Assembly (NCBI GenBank): GCA_040882265.1
Contig: JBBEBO010000155.1
Span: 17,703 to 81,702 of the forward strand
From: Brumimicrobium sp040882265
GTDB lineage: Bacteria > Bacteroidota > Bacteroidia > Flavobacteriales_D > Crocinitomicaceae
DNA: 64,000 bases
Reading direction: 5' to 3'
A model generated the notes under the pieces. That model was not told the DNA's origin. It saw only the letters and a list, made by a program, of their open reading frames with translations, and did no database searches. Both the position numbers and the translations under genes were made by a program. How positions within the stretch are numbered: the stretch's first letter is position 1; the number at the start of each line of letters is the position of its first letter. Below are positions 1 to 10,000 of the stretch, piece by piece.

Positions 1-626
1 TTATTGATGGATTGATGCAAATACAAGAGTCTGATTCAGAGCAAGTGCTTATTGGAGGAATCGAAGAATTAGCTGAACATACTTCAATACTGTATAAACT
101 TATTGAGTATACGAAAAGTGATGAGTCTGCGCCGTATAATATTTTTGAAAACCGTACGAAAGGATGTGTTTCTGGTGAAGGAGCTTCATTTTTTGTGTTG
201 GAGCGTAATAAAACAGATAACACTTATTGTGAATTAACAGATGTGACATTTCGCAATCAAATAGAACAAGGAAAAATACCTGACTTTCTAAATAAATTTT
301 TAAAGAAAAACAATCTTGAAATAAATGATATTGATGCTGTTTTGTTAGGTAACAACGGCGATATAGACTTTGATCACTACTATGATGATTTTGAAAAAAT
401 ATTTTCGGAAACTGATTTTTTAGTTTATAAGCATTTGTTTGGAGATTTCATGACTTCAAGTTCTATCGCTTTGTGGTTGGCCTCGAAAATCATTAAAACG
501 AATTCCGTTCCAGCAGTTTTGACTAAGAATAATCTTGAGAAACAGCAAAAGGAGTACAAAAATATTCTTATATATAATCAGTACAGAGGTAAGGATCATA
601 GTTTAATTTTACTCAATAATGTCTAA
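1..626 (+). CDS. Beta-ketoacyl synthase-like protein, chain-length-factor type (5' end missing)
   Basis: This is the C-terminal part of a thiolase-fold ketosynthase-like protein. The frame is open to the window edge, so the real start lies to the left and the internal TTG/ATG at 12-17 are not starts. The segment GCVSGEGASFFVLE is the usual ketosynthase core strand. The two catalytic histidine regions are degenerate: where intact enzymes have NAHGT, this one reads LLGNNGD, and where they have K-x-L-T-G-H it reads KHLFGDF. It is therefore probably a non-condensing partner, comparable to the chain length factor that pairs with the active ketosynthase in aryl-polyene systems; the intact partner here would be the gene at 17478. 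It overlaps the next gene by 8 bp. The family is clear; the role is inference. Confidence 0.75.
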   Translation, partial: IDGLMQIQESDSEQVLIGGIEELAEHTSILYKLIEYTKSDESAPYNIFENRTKGCVSGEGASFFVLERNKTDNTYCELTDVTFRNQIEQGKIPDFLNKFLKKNNLEINDIDAVLLGNNGDIDFDHYYDDFEKIFSETDFLVYKHLFGDFMTSSSIALWLASKIIKTNSVPAVLTKNNLEKQQKEYKNILIYNQYRGKDHSLILLNNV

Positions 627-1377
627 ACACCAGCTAAGTTATATTCTTTTTGGCTTATTTACACTAGTATATGTTTCGGGGTTTATCATTTATGGATGGT
701 CGTTAAGTTACTTTATTTGGTTTTTTATTGTTTGGTTTTTACTCATTGTTTACGGTTCTTTTATTATTCAAACAAACTATCATTTAAACGCAATTAATAG
801 AGTTAAAACAGATGAAAAAAAAGTCGCAATAACGTTTGATGATGGACCTTCATCGTTTACAGAGAAAGTGCTTGATATACTAGAAAAACACCGAGTTAAA
901 GCAACTTTTTTCTGTGTTGGGGGTAGGATAGAGGATAACCCTGAGGTTTTTAAATCTATTATAGAAAAAGGGCATTTAGTTGGAAATCATACCTATTCGC
1001 ATTCACAAAGAATTGGCTTTTCTCGAACTATAATTGTTAAAACTGAAATTGATCAAACAGACCATGTAATTAAAAGCTTTACAGGTTCAAAACCTAAATT
1101 TTACAGACCTCCTTTTGGTGTTACAAACCCAAGAATAGCAAGGGCTATAAAGCAAACTGGACATACAGTAATAGGTTGGAATATCCGTTCACTAGATACG
1201 TTTATCCACGATGAAAACAAAATTTTTAATCGAATCGTTAGGCAAGTTAAACCAGGAAGTATTATCTTATTACACGATACTTCAGAAAGATCTGTAAATG
1301 TATTGGAACGATTGTTGGTTTATTTGAAAACACAAAACTATCAATGCGTCACCGTTGAAGAACTATTAAAAAAATAA
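619..1377 (+). CDS. NodB-type polysaccharide deacetylase family protein, membrane anchored
   Basis: The 252-residue protein has two hydrophobic helices (about residues 7-27 and 31-50) and then a complete NodB homology domain. Motif 1 is TFDDGP (72-77), the metal-binding histidines are in NHTYSH (H124, H128), motif 3 is RPPFG (163-167), and LLHD follows near residue 217. All zinc and catalytic residues of carbohydrate esterase family 4 are therefore present, and an active deacetylase facing the periplasm is plausible. The start overlaps the preceding ketosynthase-like gene by 8 bp and the stop is 2 bp before the LolA-like gene, so it is co-transcribed with pigment genes. Such deacetylases recur in flexirubin loci; their substrate in pigment formation is not established. 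Confidence 0.85.
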   Translation: MSKHQLSYILFGLFTLVYVSGFIIYGWSLSYFIWFFIVWFLLIVYGSFIIQTNYHLNAINRVKTDEKKVAITFDDGPSSFTEKVLDILEKHRVKATFFCVGGRIEDNPEVFKSIIEKGHLVGNHTYSHSQRIGFSRTIIVKTEIDQTDHVIKSFTGSKPKFYRPPFGVTNPRIARAIKQTGHTVIGWNIRSLDTFIHDENKIFNRIVRQVKPGSIILLHDTSERSVNVLERLLVYLKTQNYQCVTVEELLKK

Positions 1378-1379
1378 TT

Positions 1380-2003
1380 ATGTCGAAGTTGTTGATTTTT
1401 TTATTTGTCGTAAGTCACGTATACTCCTTTTCACAAGAAGTTGAATTGAGTGCCACAGAAAGTGCTGCTTTTAAATCAAGAGTAATAAAAGAAACTAAAA
1501 ACCTTAAATCAATTAGAACTGACTTTGTACAATACAAACACATGGAGTTTTTAGCCAACGACATTGAGTCTACGGGTAAAATGTATTTGGATGCAGATGG
1601 CAAATTAAAATGGCAGTACCTAAAACCAAATAACTACAGTATAATTTTCAAGAACAATCAGATTTTGATTAATGATGATGGAGATAAAAGTACAGTAGAT
1701 GGCGATCAAAAAATGTTTAAAAAAATCAGCATGTTGATTTCTGGAAGTGTTAGTGGGAATCTATTTGATGATGAAGAATTTACTATTTCTTATTTTAAAT
1801 CTGAAGGCAATATCTTAGTGAAATTATCACCAATTAATAAAACACTTAAAAAGTATATTGGTGAAGTAATCCTAAAGTTTCCCGAACAAGAGGAAACCGT
1901 TTCTGAAGTAAAGTTGATTGAACCTTCTGGTGATTACACATTAATTAAATTTCAAAACAAGCAATTAAATGCAACAATTGATAAAAAAGTATTTGATCAT
2001 TAG
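1380..2003 (+). CDS. LolA-like outer membrane lipoprotein carrier protein
   Basis: The 207-residue protein has a signal peptide (MSKLLIFLFVVSHVYSFSQ). The mature part fits the LolA fold: TDFVQYKHMEFL near residues 47-58, the GKMYLDADGKLKWQYLKP strand pair, and later a VKLSPI/LKKYIGEVIL pattern. LolA-like proteins bind lipids or lipoproteins in the periplasm. In aryl-polyene and flexirubin loci a dedicated LolA homologue is thought to shuttle the hydrophobic product or its acceptor to the outer membrane. It lies 2 bp after the deacetylase gene and overlaps the next gene by 35 bp, which suggests translational coupling. It is probably not the general housekeeping LolA, given this setting. Confidence 0.8.
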   Translation: MSKLLIFLFVVSHVYSFSQEVELSATESAAFKSRVIKETKNLKSIRTDFVQYKHMEFLANDIESTGKMYLDADGKLKWQYLKPNNYSIIFKNNQILINDDGDKSTVDGDQKMFKKISMLISGSVSGNLFDDEEFTISYFKSEGNILVKLSPINKTLKKYIGEVILKFPEQEETVSEVKLIEPSGDYTLIKFQNKQLNATIDKKVFDH

Positions 2004-2607
2004 CATTTGCTTTTTTGGTCTGTTGTCCTGCAATAATTACCGTGTAAAAGGTGATCTTATTGAAAAAACACCTGAAAAAACACCTGAAAAAACACTTCAA
2101 ATACCTTATTTTGATTCAATCAGTAAAGAATATTTGTACCAAGCAAAAATAAAAGCTTACGGCAATCAGTTTAATGGTATTTTGGTCGTTAAGAAAATAA
2201 ACAACAATGAGAAAAGAGTAGCGCTTATTACAGACTTTGGCAACACATTGATGGATTTTGAAATTCATAATGATGAGGTTAAAGTAAATTACATGTTAGA
2301 TGATTTGGATAAAAAAATCATAGTTAACAAGTTGAAAAATTACTTTCAATTATTAGTAAATTCAAATTACACTATTAAAAGAATCAATGAATACGAAAAA
2401 GAATTGATTTACATTACTAAATTACAATCCAAACGTGTTACAGTTTTTGAGGATATAAGAAATAATATCTATCGCTTAAAGCAAGTCTCAATATTTAGAA
2501 AAAAAGTCAACATCAATTATTACAGTGCAGATGGTCTATTTGCAGATTCAATTCATTTCAAATCATATGAAATTCCAGTTGAAATGAAGTTTTATAAAAG
2601 AGATTAA
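1969..2607 (+). CDS. Small lipoprotein of the pigment cluster
   Basis: The 212-residue protein starts inside the LolA-like gene. Its N-terminus is a lipoprotein signal: MQQLIKKYLIISICFFGLLSC followed by NN, with Cys21 as the lipidation site. Just after it lies a threefold KTPE-type repeat made by three 12-bp DNA units (2061-2096), probably a flexible linker. The rest is lysine-rich beta-strand sequence with no motif that I can name with certainty. Aryl-polyene loci carry a lipoprotein of the DUF3261 type beside LolA, and this could be its counterpart, but that is inference from position. The 3' end overlaps the convergent ligase gene by 4 bp, so no terminator separates the two transcription units. 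Confidence 0.6.
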   Translation: MQQLIKKYLIISICFFGLLSCNNYRVKGDLIEKTPEKTPEKTLQIPYFDSISKEYLYQAKIKAYGNQFNGILVVKKINNNEKRVALITDFGNTLMDFEIHNDEVKVNYMLDDLDKKIIVNKLKNYFQLLVNSNYTIKRINEYEKELIYITKLQSKRVTVFEDIRNNIYRLKQVSIFRKKVNINYYSADGLFADSIHFKSYEIPVEMKFYKRD

Positions 2608-3896
2608 GCCTTTCTTTTATCAATCACATTCTTCGGCTTCCTACTGGTTGAAGGAAAAGAAATCTTATTAAAAGTTTCTAATGAAATAAATTCAATGTTT
2701 GGCGTTACTCTCAGTTTCGCTCTAAAATGATTTTTTATTTTGTCAACCAAATCATTTGAAGTGTTATCACTTACGATTTTTACTGTTATATCATCCGTTC
2801 CAATATCGTTGGTTTGAATTTCAATTACATGTCCTGAAATTTCATCAAATGCATTTAAAGCATCGTGCATTGCAGGAGGATAGATTGTGGTTCCCTTGTA
2901 TTTAATCATTTGTTGAGTGCGACCGAGAACTGGGCCTATTCTGGCAGTAGTTCTTCCACAATCACATTTTTCGCGGTGAATTTTAACTAAGTCACCAGTT
3001 TTAAAACGCAATAAAGGCAAGCCTTCAATTCCAAGCGTAGTTACCGTTAATTCACCTGTCTCGTTTTCACCTACAGGATTATTGTCTTTGTCAAGCACTT
3101 CAGTAATAATCAATTCTGGGTGTTCGTGACCGCCATTTTGATAAAGACACTCTGTAAATGCTGTGCTCATTTCAGTAGAAGCGTACGTTGAGTATAGATT
3201 GATGTTCCATTTTTCGTTAATTCTGTGCGACAATTCCGAGGGGGAAAAATCTTGATTTCTCAAAGGCTCTCCAATACAAATAGCTGCTTTAACAGATGAA
3301 TTTTTAAAATCAATATTGTTTTTTTCAGCAAAATCAATCATTTTCAACAGAAATGAAGGCACAGTGATCAGATAAGTAGGTTTATTTTTTAAAATAGAAT
3401 CCCATTGCAATTCTGGAATTCCAGCACCAGTTCTAATAATTCCAGCACCTAGTTTTCTCAACCCTAAAAAATAAGCCAATCCCGCCATGAATTTTCTATC
3501 CATCGTGGTCATCAGTTGAACAATGTCATTTTCACCAATCCCAGCACAGGCGAAAGAGATAGCTTCATTGTATGCTAAACGATCTAAATCTTTGTCGGTT
3601 AAGCCGAAATTAACTGGAATTCCTAAGGTGCCTGAAGTACTGGCAAAATCAATTATTTGTTGCTTAGGAACACAAAAAAAATCATCATTAAAATCTTGCA
3701 GGTCAGCTTTGGTTGTAACAGGTATATTTGTCAAGTCTTCAAGTTTATTTATTGAACTGACAAGAATGTTGTTTTTTTTGAATAGGTTTTTATAGAATTG
3801 AGAATTTGAATTTAGATACGCCAATTGTTCTTTCAACTTATCTTCTTGAAATTGCTTTATATTTTCAGGGGTATCTTTTTCAATTGACGGTATCAT
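2604..3896 (-). CDS. Phenylacetate-CoA ligase-like AMP-forming ligase
   Basis: The 430-residue protein belongs to the PaaK branch of adenylate-forming enzymes. Visible features are the nucleotide-binding loop STSGTLG (86-92), the acceptor motif YASTEM (238-243), the GD pair (301-302) and the CDCGRT cysteine segment (311-316) found in many PaaK homologues. The reaction would be ATP-dependent activation of an aromatic acid to its CoA or ACP thioester. In flexirubin biosynthesis the expected substrate is the 4-hydroxycinnamic acid made by the ammonia-lyase at 14090; this is inferred from context. It is the last gene of the minus-strand operon and overlaps the C45 hydrolase gene by 4 bp. Confidence 0.85.
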   Translation of the reverse strand: MIPSIEKDTPENIKQFQEDKLKEQLAYLNSNSQFYKNLFKKNNILVSSINKLEDLTNIPVTTKADLQDFNDDFFCVPKQQIIDFASTSGTLGIPVNFGLTDKDLDRLAYNEAISFACAGIGENDIVQLMTTMDRKFMAGLAYFLGLRKLGAGIIRTGAGIPELQWDSILKNKPTYLITVPSFLLKMIDFAEKNNIDFKNSSVKAAICIGEPLRNQDFSPSELSHRINEKWNINLYSTYASTEMSTAFTECLYQNGGHEHPELIITEVLDKDNNPVGENETGELTVTTLGIEGLPLLRFKTGDLVKIHREKCDCGRTTARIGPVLGRTQQMIKYKGTTIYPPAMHDALNAFDEISGHVIEIQTNDIGTDDITVKIVSDNTSNDLVDKIKNHFRAKLRVTPNIEFISLETFNKISFPSTSRKPKNVIDKRKA

Positions 3897-5557
3897 TTTA
3901 TCTTTTTATTCGTTTTTTGTAAAGCCTCTTCAACTTTAGAACAATCCGTTAATGTAGTAATTTCTTTTTGAAGTGCTTTTTCGAATTCTTTTTTAGCAAG
4001 TTCATATTTTCCTGCATTGTAGTATAGTTTTCCAGCTTTATAATAGACAACCCAATAATCAGGGTTTAATGATTTGTAGTGATCTATCTTTTCTAAACTA
4101 AAACTTTGATCTTCATTACTCAATGCGCGATCAACAGAGCGGTCAATAATGCGAAATTCTTCGTAGTTTTTGTATGCTTTAGTTTTCAAAAAAGGATCTT
4201 CAGGAATAGTTAAAGAATCGATATACTGAGGTTTTAGTGTGTGTTTATTCTCACCAAAAATTTCATTTAAATCATACGATGTGAATGCACCAAGTTGATA
4301 TGGACTTGACGAAACCCAAACTTTTAGTTGTTCAGGTTTAAAAATAACAGCGTGGTGCGCCAACAATTGATTCAATGCTTTTTCGTTTCCATAACCAATT
4401 GCTTTTTCGTTTGTTCCTTCTCGGTCTCTAAGTATTTCGGCTAAAGCATTCGGGGTCATTTTTGAAGTATCGTTTAAAAGTTCAGAAATTCTATTGTAAC
4501 GATACATAGAGTGACTTTCAACGATGTGTTCATTATTTCTTTTATCATCTTTATAGGCTTCGCTTTGGAAGTGATTAGAACAAACGAGTTTTGAATTAGC
4601 CACTTCATAAACATCCATTTTATCAGGAGATATTTCGATAAGTACTGCTTTTTTATCTTTTGCGCTTCCTATCATGAGTGATTCTGATACAAAAACTTCA
4701 CTTTGCTTTGCGATTTCAATCGCCTCTTCAATTGTGGAGGCGTATTGAATGATTTCACGAGCAAGAATAGTAATTGGTTTTTTAGCCGTGAGCGGAATAT
4801 CAGACTTTCCAGCGTTCATTGTAACAGTGAGCCCTTCATAATTCATACCGGAAACAATTCCAAGCATTCCTGGCCAAGTGACTGACATAAATGGGTGTCC
4901 TTTATCGGGTTTGAAAAAAGCTATAACTTTTTCCTCTGCAAACTCATCACCTGCATAAAAGTCAAAGTTTCTACCGATAAGTAGTTCACCATCTGCCGTT
5001 TCATCTCCCCATAAAGCTGTTGAAGTGCACCCAACCATCGCAAGATCCTCTAATGCATGACCAATATCGTGAGCGGCGTGCAAATATAAACTTCTGATGT
5101 AGGGGGGAGCAATATGGTTGTTTTCCTTTGGAACATAGCGAGAAAGTCCATAGATTTCTGTTTTGTATTCTTCAGGGACATGTTTATACAATTTTCGATT
5201 GTACCATTGAAGAAATTTCCGTAGCCTTTTTTGTTTTCTCTCTGATGGAACAAGATCTTTAATTTTGTCAAAGAAGATATTTTCCTGTTTTAAAAGCAAA
5301 GAATCAGCTAAAGCACCAATAACAAGTCCTCTTTCCAGTGGGTCGCCCTCAACATAGAGTTCCCATTGACCATATTTGTTTTTAGTGAGATAGTTGTTGT
5401 CTGAACTGATTAAACTGTCGTTGTGATGAGTTACTTCGGGACGCGTGTCGTTATATCCTTCAAGTTGTGGAACATGTCTCACAGACTTTCGCATACCGCA
5501 GGAGAGTATGAATAATGATAATAAAATACAAGAATAGATTCTACTGTACCTTCTCAT
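3893..5557 (-). CDS. C45-family autoproteolytic acyltransferase/hydrolase lipoprotein with TPR-like C-terminus
   Basis: The 554-residue protein begins with a lipoprotein signal (LSLFILSC, lipidated Cys20). Residues about 170-420 are an Ntn-hydrolase domain of the acyl-CoA:6-aminopenicillanate acyltransferase/peptidase C45 type. The segment MVGCTSTALWG carries the likely nucleophile Cys177, followed by GRNFDFY. The final 100 residues (YKAGKLYYNAGKYELAKKEF) look like one or two TPR units. C45 enzymes cleave themselves before the cysteine and then hydrolyse or transfer amide or ester groups. In flexirubin loci such a protein is recurrent; a part in final esterification at the outer membrane is possible but unproven. 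It overlaps both neighbours (4 bp and 17 bp). Confidence 0.8.
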   Translation of the reverse strand: MRRYSRIYSCILLSLFILSCGMRKSVRHVPQLEGYNDTRPEVTHHNDSLISSDNNYLTKNKYGQWELYVEGDPLERGLVIGALADSLLLKQENIFFDKIKDLVPSERKQKRLRKFLQWYNRKLYKHVPEEYKTEIYGLSRYVPKENNHIAPPYIRSLYLHAAHDIGHALEDLAMVGCTSTALWGDETADGELLIGRNFDFYAGDEFAEEKVIAFFKPDKGHPFMSVTWPGMLGIVSGMNYEGLTVTMNAGKSDIPLTAKKPITILAREIIQYASTIEEAIEIAKQSEVFVSESLMIGSAKDKKAVLIEISPDKMDVYEVANSKLVCSNHFQSEAYKDDKRNNEHIVESHSMYRYNRISELLNDTSKMTPNALAEILRDREGTNEKAIGYGNEKALNQLLAHHAVIFKPEQLKVWVSSSPYQLGAFTSYDLNEIFGENKHTLKPQYIDSLTIPEDPFLKTKAYKNYEEFRIIDRSVDRALSNEDQSFSLEKIDHYKSLNPDYWVVYYKAGKLYYNAGKYELAKKEFEKALQKEITTLTDCSKVEEALQKTNKKIK

Positions 5558-7070
5558 TCACTTCTTTATTGATTTTGTTAACCAAATATTCTTTTCCTAA
5601 AATTTCAGAGCAGGTTACAACACCACCGATAGTTACACCTAACATTCCGTGCATATTGATGCTTTGTCCTGTTAGAAATAGATTTGGGATTTTAGTTTTA
5701 GGCGAAATAAATGTTTTCATAGGACTATCAGAATCTTTTTCATATCCGTACATATTCCCTTCTTGTCCACCAATATAGTCTCTATAAGAAAGTGGGGTAG
5801 AAGCATGAACAGAACGGATGCATTCACGAATAGTTGGAAATTTCAATTCGATTTCATCCAATAATTTTTCTATATGTTTTTCTTTAAATGCTTCGTATTC
5901 TGGACCTCTGTCTTCTTTACCTGCTACTGTATTTTTAGTATGAGCCCATTGTTCAACTTCACTGAAATGCATGTAAGTCATTGCAGTCATGCTTTCTGCC
6001 CATTTTTGATTCATGTCATTCACGCCCATTGAGACCATATATCCTTCTGGCCATTTTTTCGGATCATAATGTGTTGCAGACCAAACAAGATTTTTATCCT
6101 TAAAGTGATAATAATTGTGGTTGATGTATGGGAAAGTTTCAGGTTTAAAAACAATATAAATACTAAATGCAGCAGGTGTAACAGCCAACCGTTCAATTCT
6201 TTTATAAAAAGATTTACGGAACCTGTTTACGCCAACCATCTTAATCGTAGCTTTTAAATCGATGTTTGAAATAAACTTATCGGCATAATACGTTTTTCCA
6301 GCTTTGGTTTCAGCTCCAACTAAAATATCATCTTTGAATTGAAATTGTTTTACCTCTTGATGCTTAAAGATTTCTCCATTATATTTCCTCAACTGTCTAA
6401 CTAAAAGCTTAGAAATTTGACTTCCACCATTGATACATCTCCAAGCACTTTGAATGTAAGAATTTACGGATAGTGCATGAACATAAAGTGGAGTCGTTTC
6501 ACCGTTTCCACCATACAATGAGTTTGATCCTGCTAAAACAGCTTTAAGAAGTTCATTATCCGTAAGTTCGTCAAAGAATGTTTTTGCATTTATAGATAAT
6601 ACCTTTTCATTGTATGCGGATCCCATTTCTAAATTATACAAGGGGAAACTGTCACATATTTCTCTAATTTGGGAACAATACCTTTCCAAAGTTTCTCTTT
6701 CGTCTGGAAAGAATTCGCATAATTGGTTTATGAAATTTTCATAGCTTTGGGCATGGGGATACTTGTTGTCATCTCCATCAAATGTGACATAGTCATAACC
6801 GTCCTTGTCCATTTGTTTTATCTTCAGCTCATCCATGATTCCCAAGTAGTCAAAATACTTATATAAATTTTGACCTTCAGCCAAGCCGCCAATATAGTGA
6901 ACACCCGTATCAAAAATAGTTTTGTCTCTTACAAAAGTTTGTAAATTTCCTCCGTATTGATTGTTTTTCTCTAGCACACACACTTTATAGCCTTCTTTCG
7001 CTAAAAGTACAGAGGAGACTAATCCTCCCATTCCACTACCAATAATTATAATGTCGTATTTATTTTCCAA
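5541..7070 (-). CDS. CrtI/phytoene-desaturase-like FAD-dependent oxidoreductase
   Basis: The 509-residue flavoprotein has an N-terminal dinucleotide-binding fold (IIIGSGMGGLVSS near residues 8-20, then VLEKNNQYGGN), as in carotenoid desaturases and retinol saturases. The C-terminal FAD-contact region is LFLTGQSINMHGMLGVTIGG. Members act on long conjugated polyenes by desaturation, saturation or isomerisation. Here it is a paralogue of the enzyme at 19876; both lie in the pigment cluster, so the substrate is more likely the polyene acid than a carotenoid. It overlaps the C45 gene by 17 bp and the MMPL gene by 11 bp, so expression is likely coupled. Confidence 0.85.
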   Translation of the reverse strand: MENKYDIIIIGSGMGGLVSSVLLAKEGYKVCVLEKNNQYGGNLQTFVRDKTIFDTGVHYIGGLAEGQNLYKYFDYLGIMDELKIKQMDKDGYDYVTFDGDDNKYPHAQSYENFINQLCEFFPDERETLERYCSQIREICDSFPLYNLEMGSAYNEKVLSINAKTFFDELTDNELLKAVLAGSNSLYGGNGETTPLYVHALSVNSYIQSAWRCINGGSQISKLLVRQLRKYNGEIFKHQEVKQFQFKDDILVGAETKAGKTYYADKFISNIDLKATIKMVGVNRFRKSFYKRIERLAVTPAAFSIYIVFKPETFPYINHNYYHFKDKNLVWSATHYDPKKWPEGYMVSMGVNDMNQKWAESMTAMTYMHFSEVEQWAHTKNTVAGKEDRGPEYEAFKEKHIEKLLDEIELKFPTIRECIRSVHASTPLSYRDYIGGQEGNMYGYEKDSDSPMKTFISPKTKIPNLFLTGQSINMHGMLGVTIGGVVTCSEILGKEYLVNKINKEVNEKVQ

Positions 7071-10000
7071 TTTCAGGTTTGTTTAAGATGACAAAGTTAG
7101 TATCCTCATTCAAAACTTTATAGCCAAACTTAAATAAATCGTTTGAATTTTGAACATTTTTCATAATAATAATCTGGTGAAATGAATTGTTTGAGACAAT
7201 TGACTTTAATACTTCTGAGCTACAAATAGTAGTGATGAGTAATACGTCTCCCTTAAGTTCAGATATGTTGTTAGAGTAATGGATTTTTCTTTGCTTTAGT
7301 AAATAACTTTGTTTGGCTATATTTCTAAGTTCTTTATCCAAAATATAGCTAAAGACTTTTCTTTTTGCCTCTTGAAAGACCAAAATCAAGTCCCAAATTC
7401 CATAATCATTTCCCAATCTAACAATTTTGGCTTCAGAAGGAATGAATTTATTTAACGTATGATAAATCGTTTTATTTGCTTGAAATTCAAGTTTTGATCC
7501 TTTTACTATTTCGTTGTTTTTGTATAAAAAATTGAGATAGATTTTATGCTTAAAGTAATCAACGCCTTCCTCTCTATATCTGATTTCTTTGAATTTATTT
7601 TTATAATCAATGCTTATTTTTTTAGTAATAGCTTTTACATCACCCAAATCTTTTTCCGAATTAAACTTTATTCTTTTTCCTACTTCTATGGTCTGTTTGC
7701 CATCAAAAATTATAAAATCTCCTTTTGGAAGTAAGTCTCCATTACCGTGAATATAAAGAGGAACAATATCAATATTATATTTTTTAGCAAGATGAAATGC
7801 TCCTTTGTGAAATCTACCAATATCACCAGTTTTAGATCGAGTACCTTCTGGAAATATAATTAAGTTGTATCCTTTCTCAATCATTTTAATGAGTTTTTCT
7901 TCTCCTCCTTCAATCCCACTGGAAACTGGATAATACCCTGCTAATTGAACAGCTTTACCAAAAATAGGTGAGTTGTATACCCAATCATTTACTAAGAATA
8001 TAAATCTCATTTTGATCATTCCCATAGATAATGTATCCAAAAATGATGAGTGATTTGGAATTACAATTGCGGGTTCTTTAAATTCTTCATTATAAGGGTT
8101 TCTAACTTCTTTTTTGATTCCATAATTTGAATGCATTACAGATTTTAAAAATTTTGCAATCACCTTGCGGTACCACTTTTCTTTAACTTCTTTTTTAACA
8201 GGAACAATTGCCATAAAAATAATTCCGAAGAGTGAGTACAGCACACCACCAAAACCGTAGTAAAAAAAGGACGCAATAGCTGTTAAAAAGAGTCTGAGTG
8301 TTATAGGAGATTTACCTTTTTTTGGTCTCTTTTCAATAAATAGTTCAAAGATCTTAGGGTAAAAAACAAAAGTTATAGTAACCGCAGAAAAAATACCAAT
8401 TAGTGAAACTACTGAAATGGATTTTAGAGCAGGATGTTTAGCAAAGATTAAAGCGCCTAAAGCAAGAACCGTAGTAATAACTGCTAGAACGATTGATGTT
8501 CTGTATGTCGTTAATACTTTTTGTCCAGTAGAATATCTGTGTTGTAAGCCACTTGTCATAAAAATACTAAAATCAATGCCTAGTCCTAAAATCAAAGTTG
8601 TCACTATGGTGCTGAATATATTTAGTTCGAGATCTAATAAATACATTGCACCAGCTGTTACTAATCCAGTTAGTACAATAGGGATCATACTCATCAACGC
8701 AAGTTCAATCCTTCTGAAAAAGACAAAAAGAATTAGAAAAACAGCGATAAAAGAATAGTTGATGAGTGAACCAAAATCATCTCTCAATTGACCTAAAAAT
8801 TGTTCGTTCAAATGCTTCCTGTCAATTACGATTACATCTTCTTGAGACAATGCATCTATAACTTTAGTTCTTTTTTCTTCATCGATTTTTACAAGCGAAG
8901 AAAATGTAAAGAATTTATTTTTTTCAGTGAGGAATTCGTCCAAAAACAGGGTGTTAAATTCTTGGTATTCTTTAATTGTAATAGGTTCATAATCCTTGTT
9001 TAAAAGTGTACTCATTTTACTAAATGCATTAGGATTAAACCCAATGTTTTGAGATGAGTTATTGACTGTTTTTACAACAGAATCAATACTGTTATTTTCC
9101 CAGAACGAGTTCCATTTTTGGATTTTTTGAAGTTGTTTTTCTTTCGATAAGACAACACCTCCTAATGAGCTATACTCATTGATAGTGTTTTCTTGTTTTA
9201 ATGACTGGAGTTTATTTTCAAGTACTGAATTTTTTTCTACTACTTCATCAATATTTTCACCGTATACTGCTAAATAAATACTTTTTGAACCAATACTTCC
9301 TATGTTTTCGAGTTTACTCTCCGCTTTCTTTATGGGTTCAGGAACAAAGTTTAAATCAGCAATATTGTTATTGAAACTAACTTTAGAAAATGTGAAAGCT
9401 CCAAAAATTACAGCTACAATGCAAATGCCAAAAAGTATTTTATTCTTGTGAAAAGCATATCCAGAAAATTTATCAATGAGATTTTTTCTTTCTTCACCTT
9501 TAGGTTTATACAAATGTGGAATAATAAGTAATGATGCAATAGCAGATACAATTACGCTGATTGAAGCAAAAACACCTAAATCTTGGAGTACTTCTGAATT
9601 AACAAAGACCAAACAAAGGAAAGCAACTGCAGTTGTAAAACTACTTGTTAAAATAGGTTTTGTAATGTGTTTATAAAGGGTTTTTATATCTGTGTTTTCA
9701 CGATAGTGTGTAATAATATGAAGCGAGTAATCAATTGTTATACCTAGTAAGACTGCACCAATACTTATTGAAATGGCCGAAATAGAATCTTTCAAGAAGT
9801 ACATAACCATGAGTGAAACTAACCCTCCACATATAGCCGGAATAAATAGTATTAACGGCACATAAATTCTTCGATAAAAAAGAATTAAGATCAACATTAA
9901 AACACCTATTGAAATCAAAACGGTACTTTGGATATCGGACTTTATTTGTTGCGCATTTGCAACAGCAATAAAAGGAGATCCGAAATAGGAAAAGTTTAAG

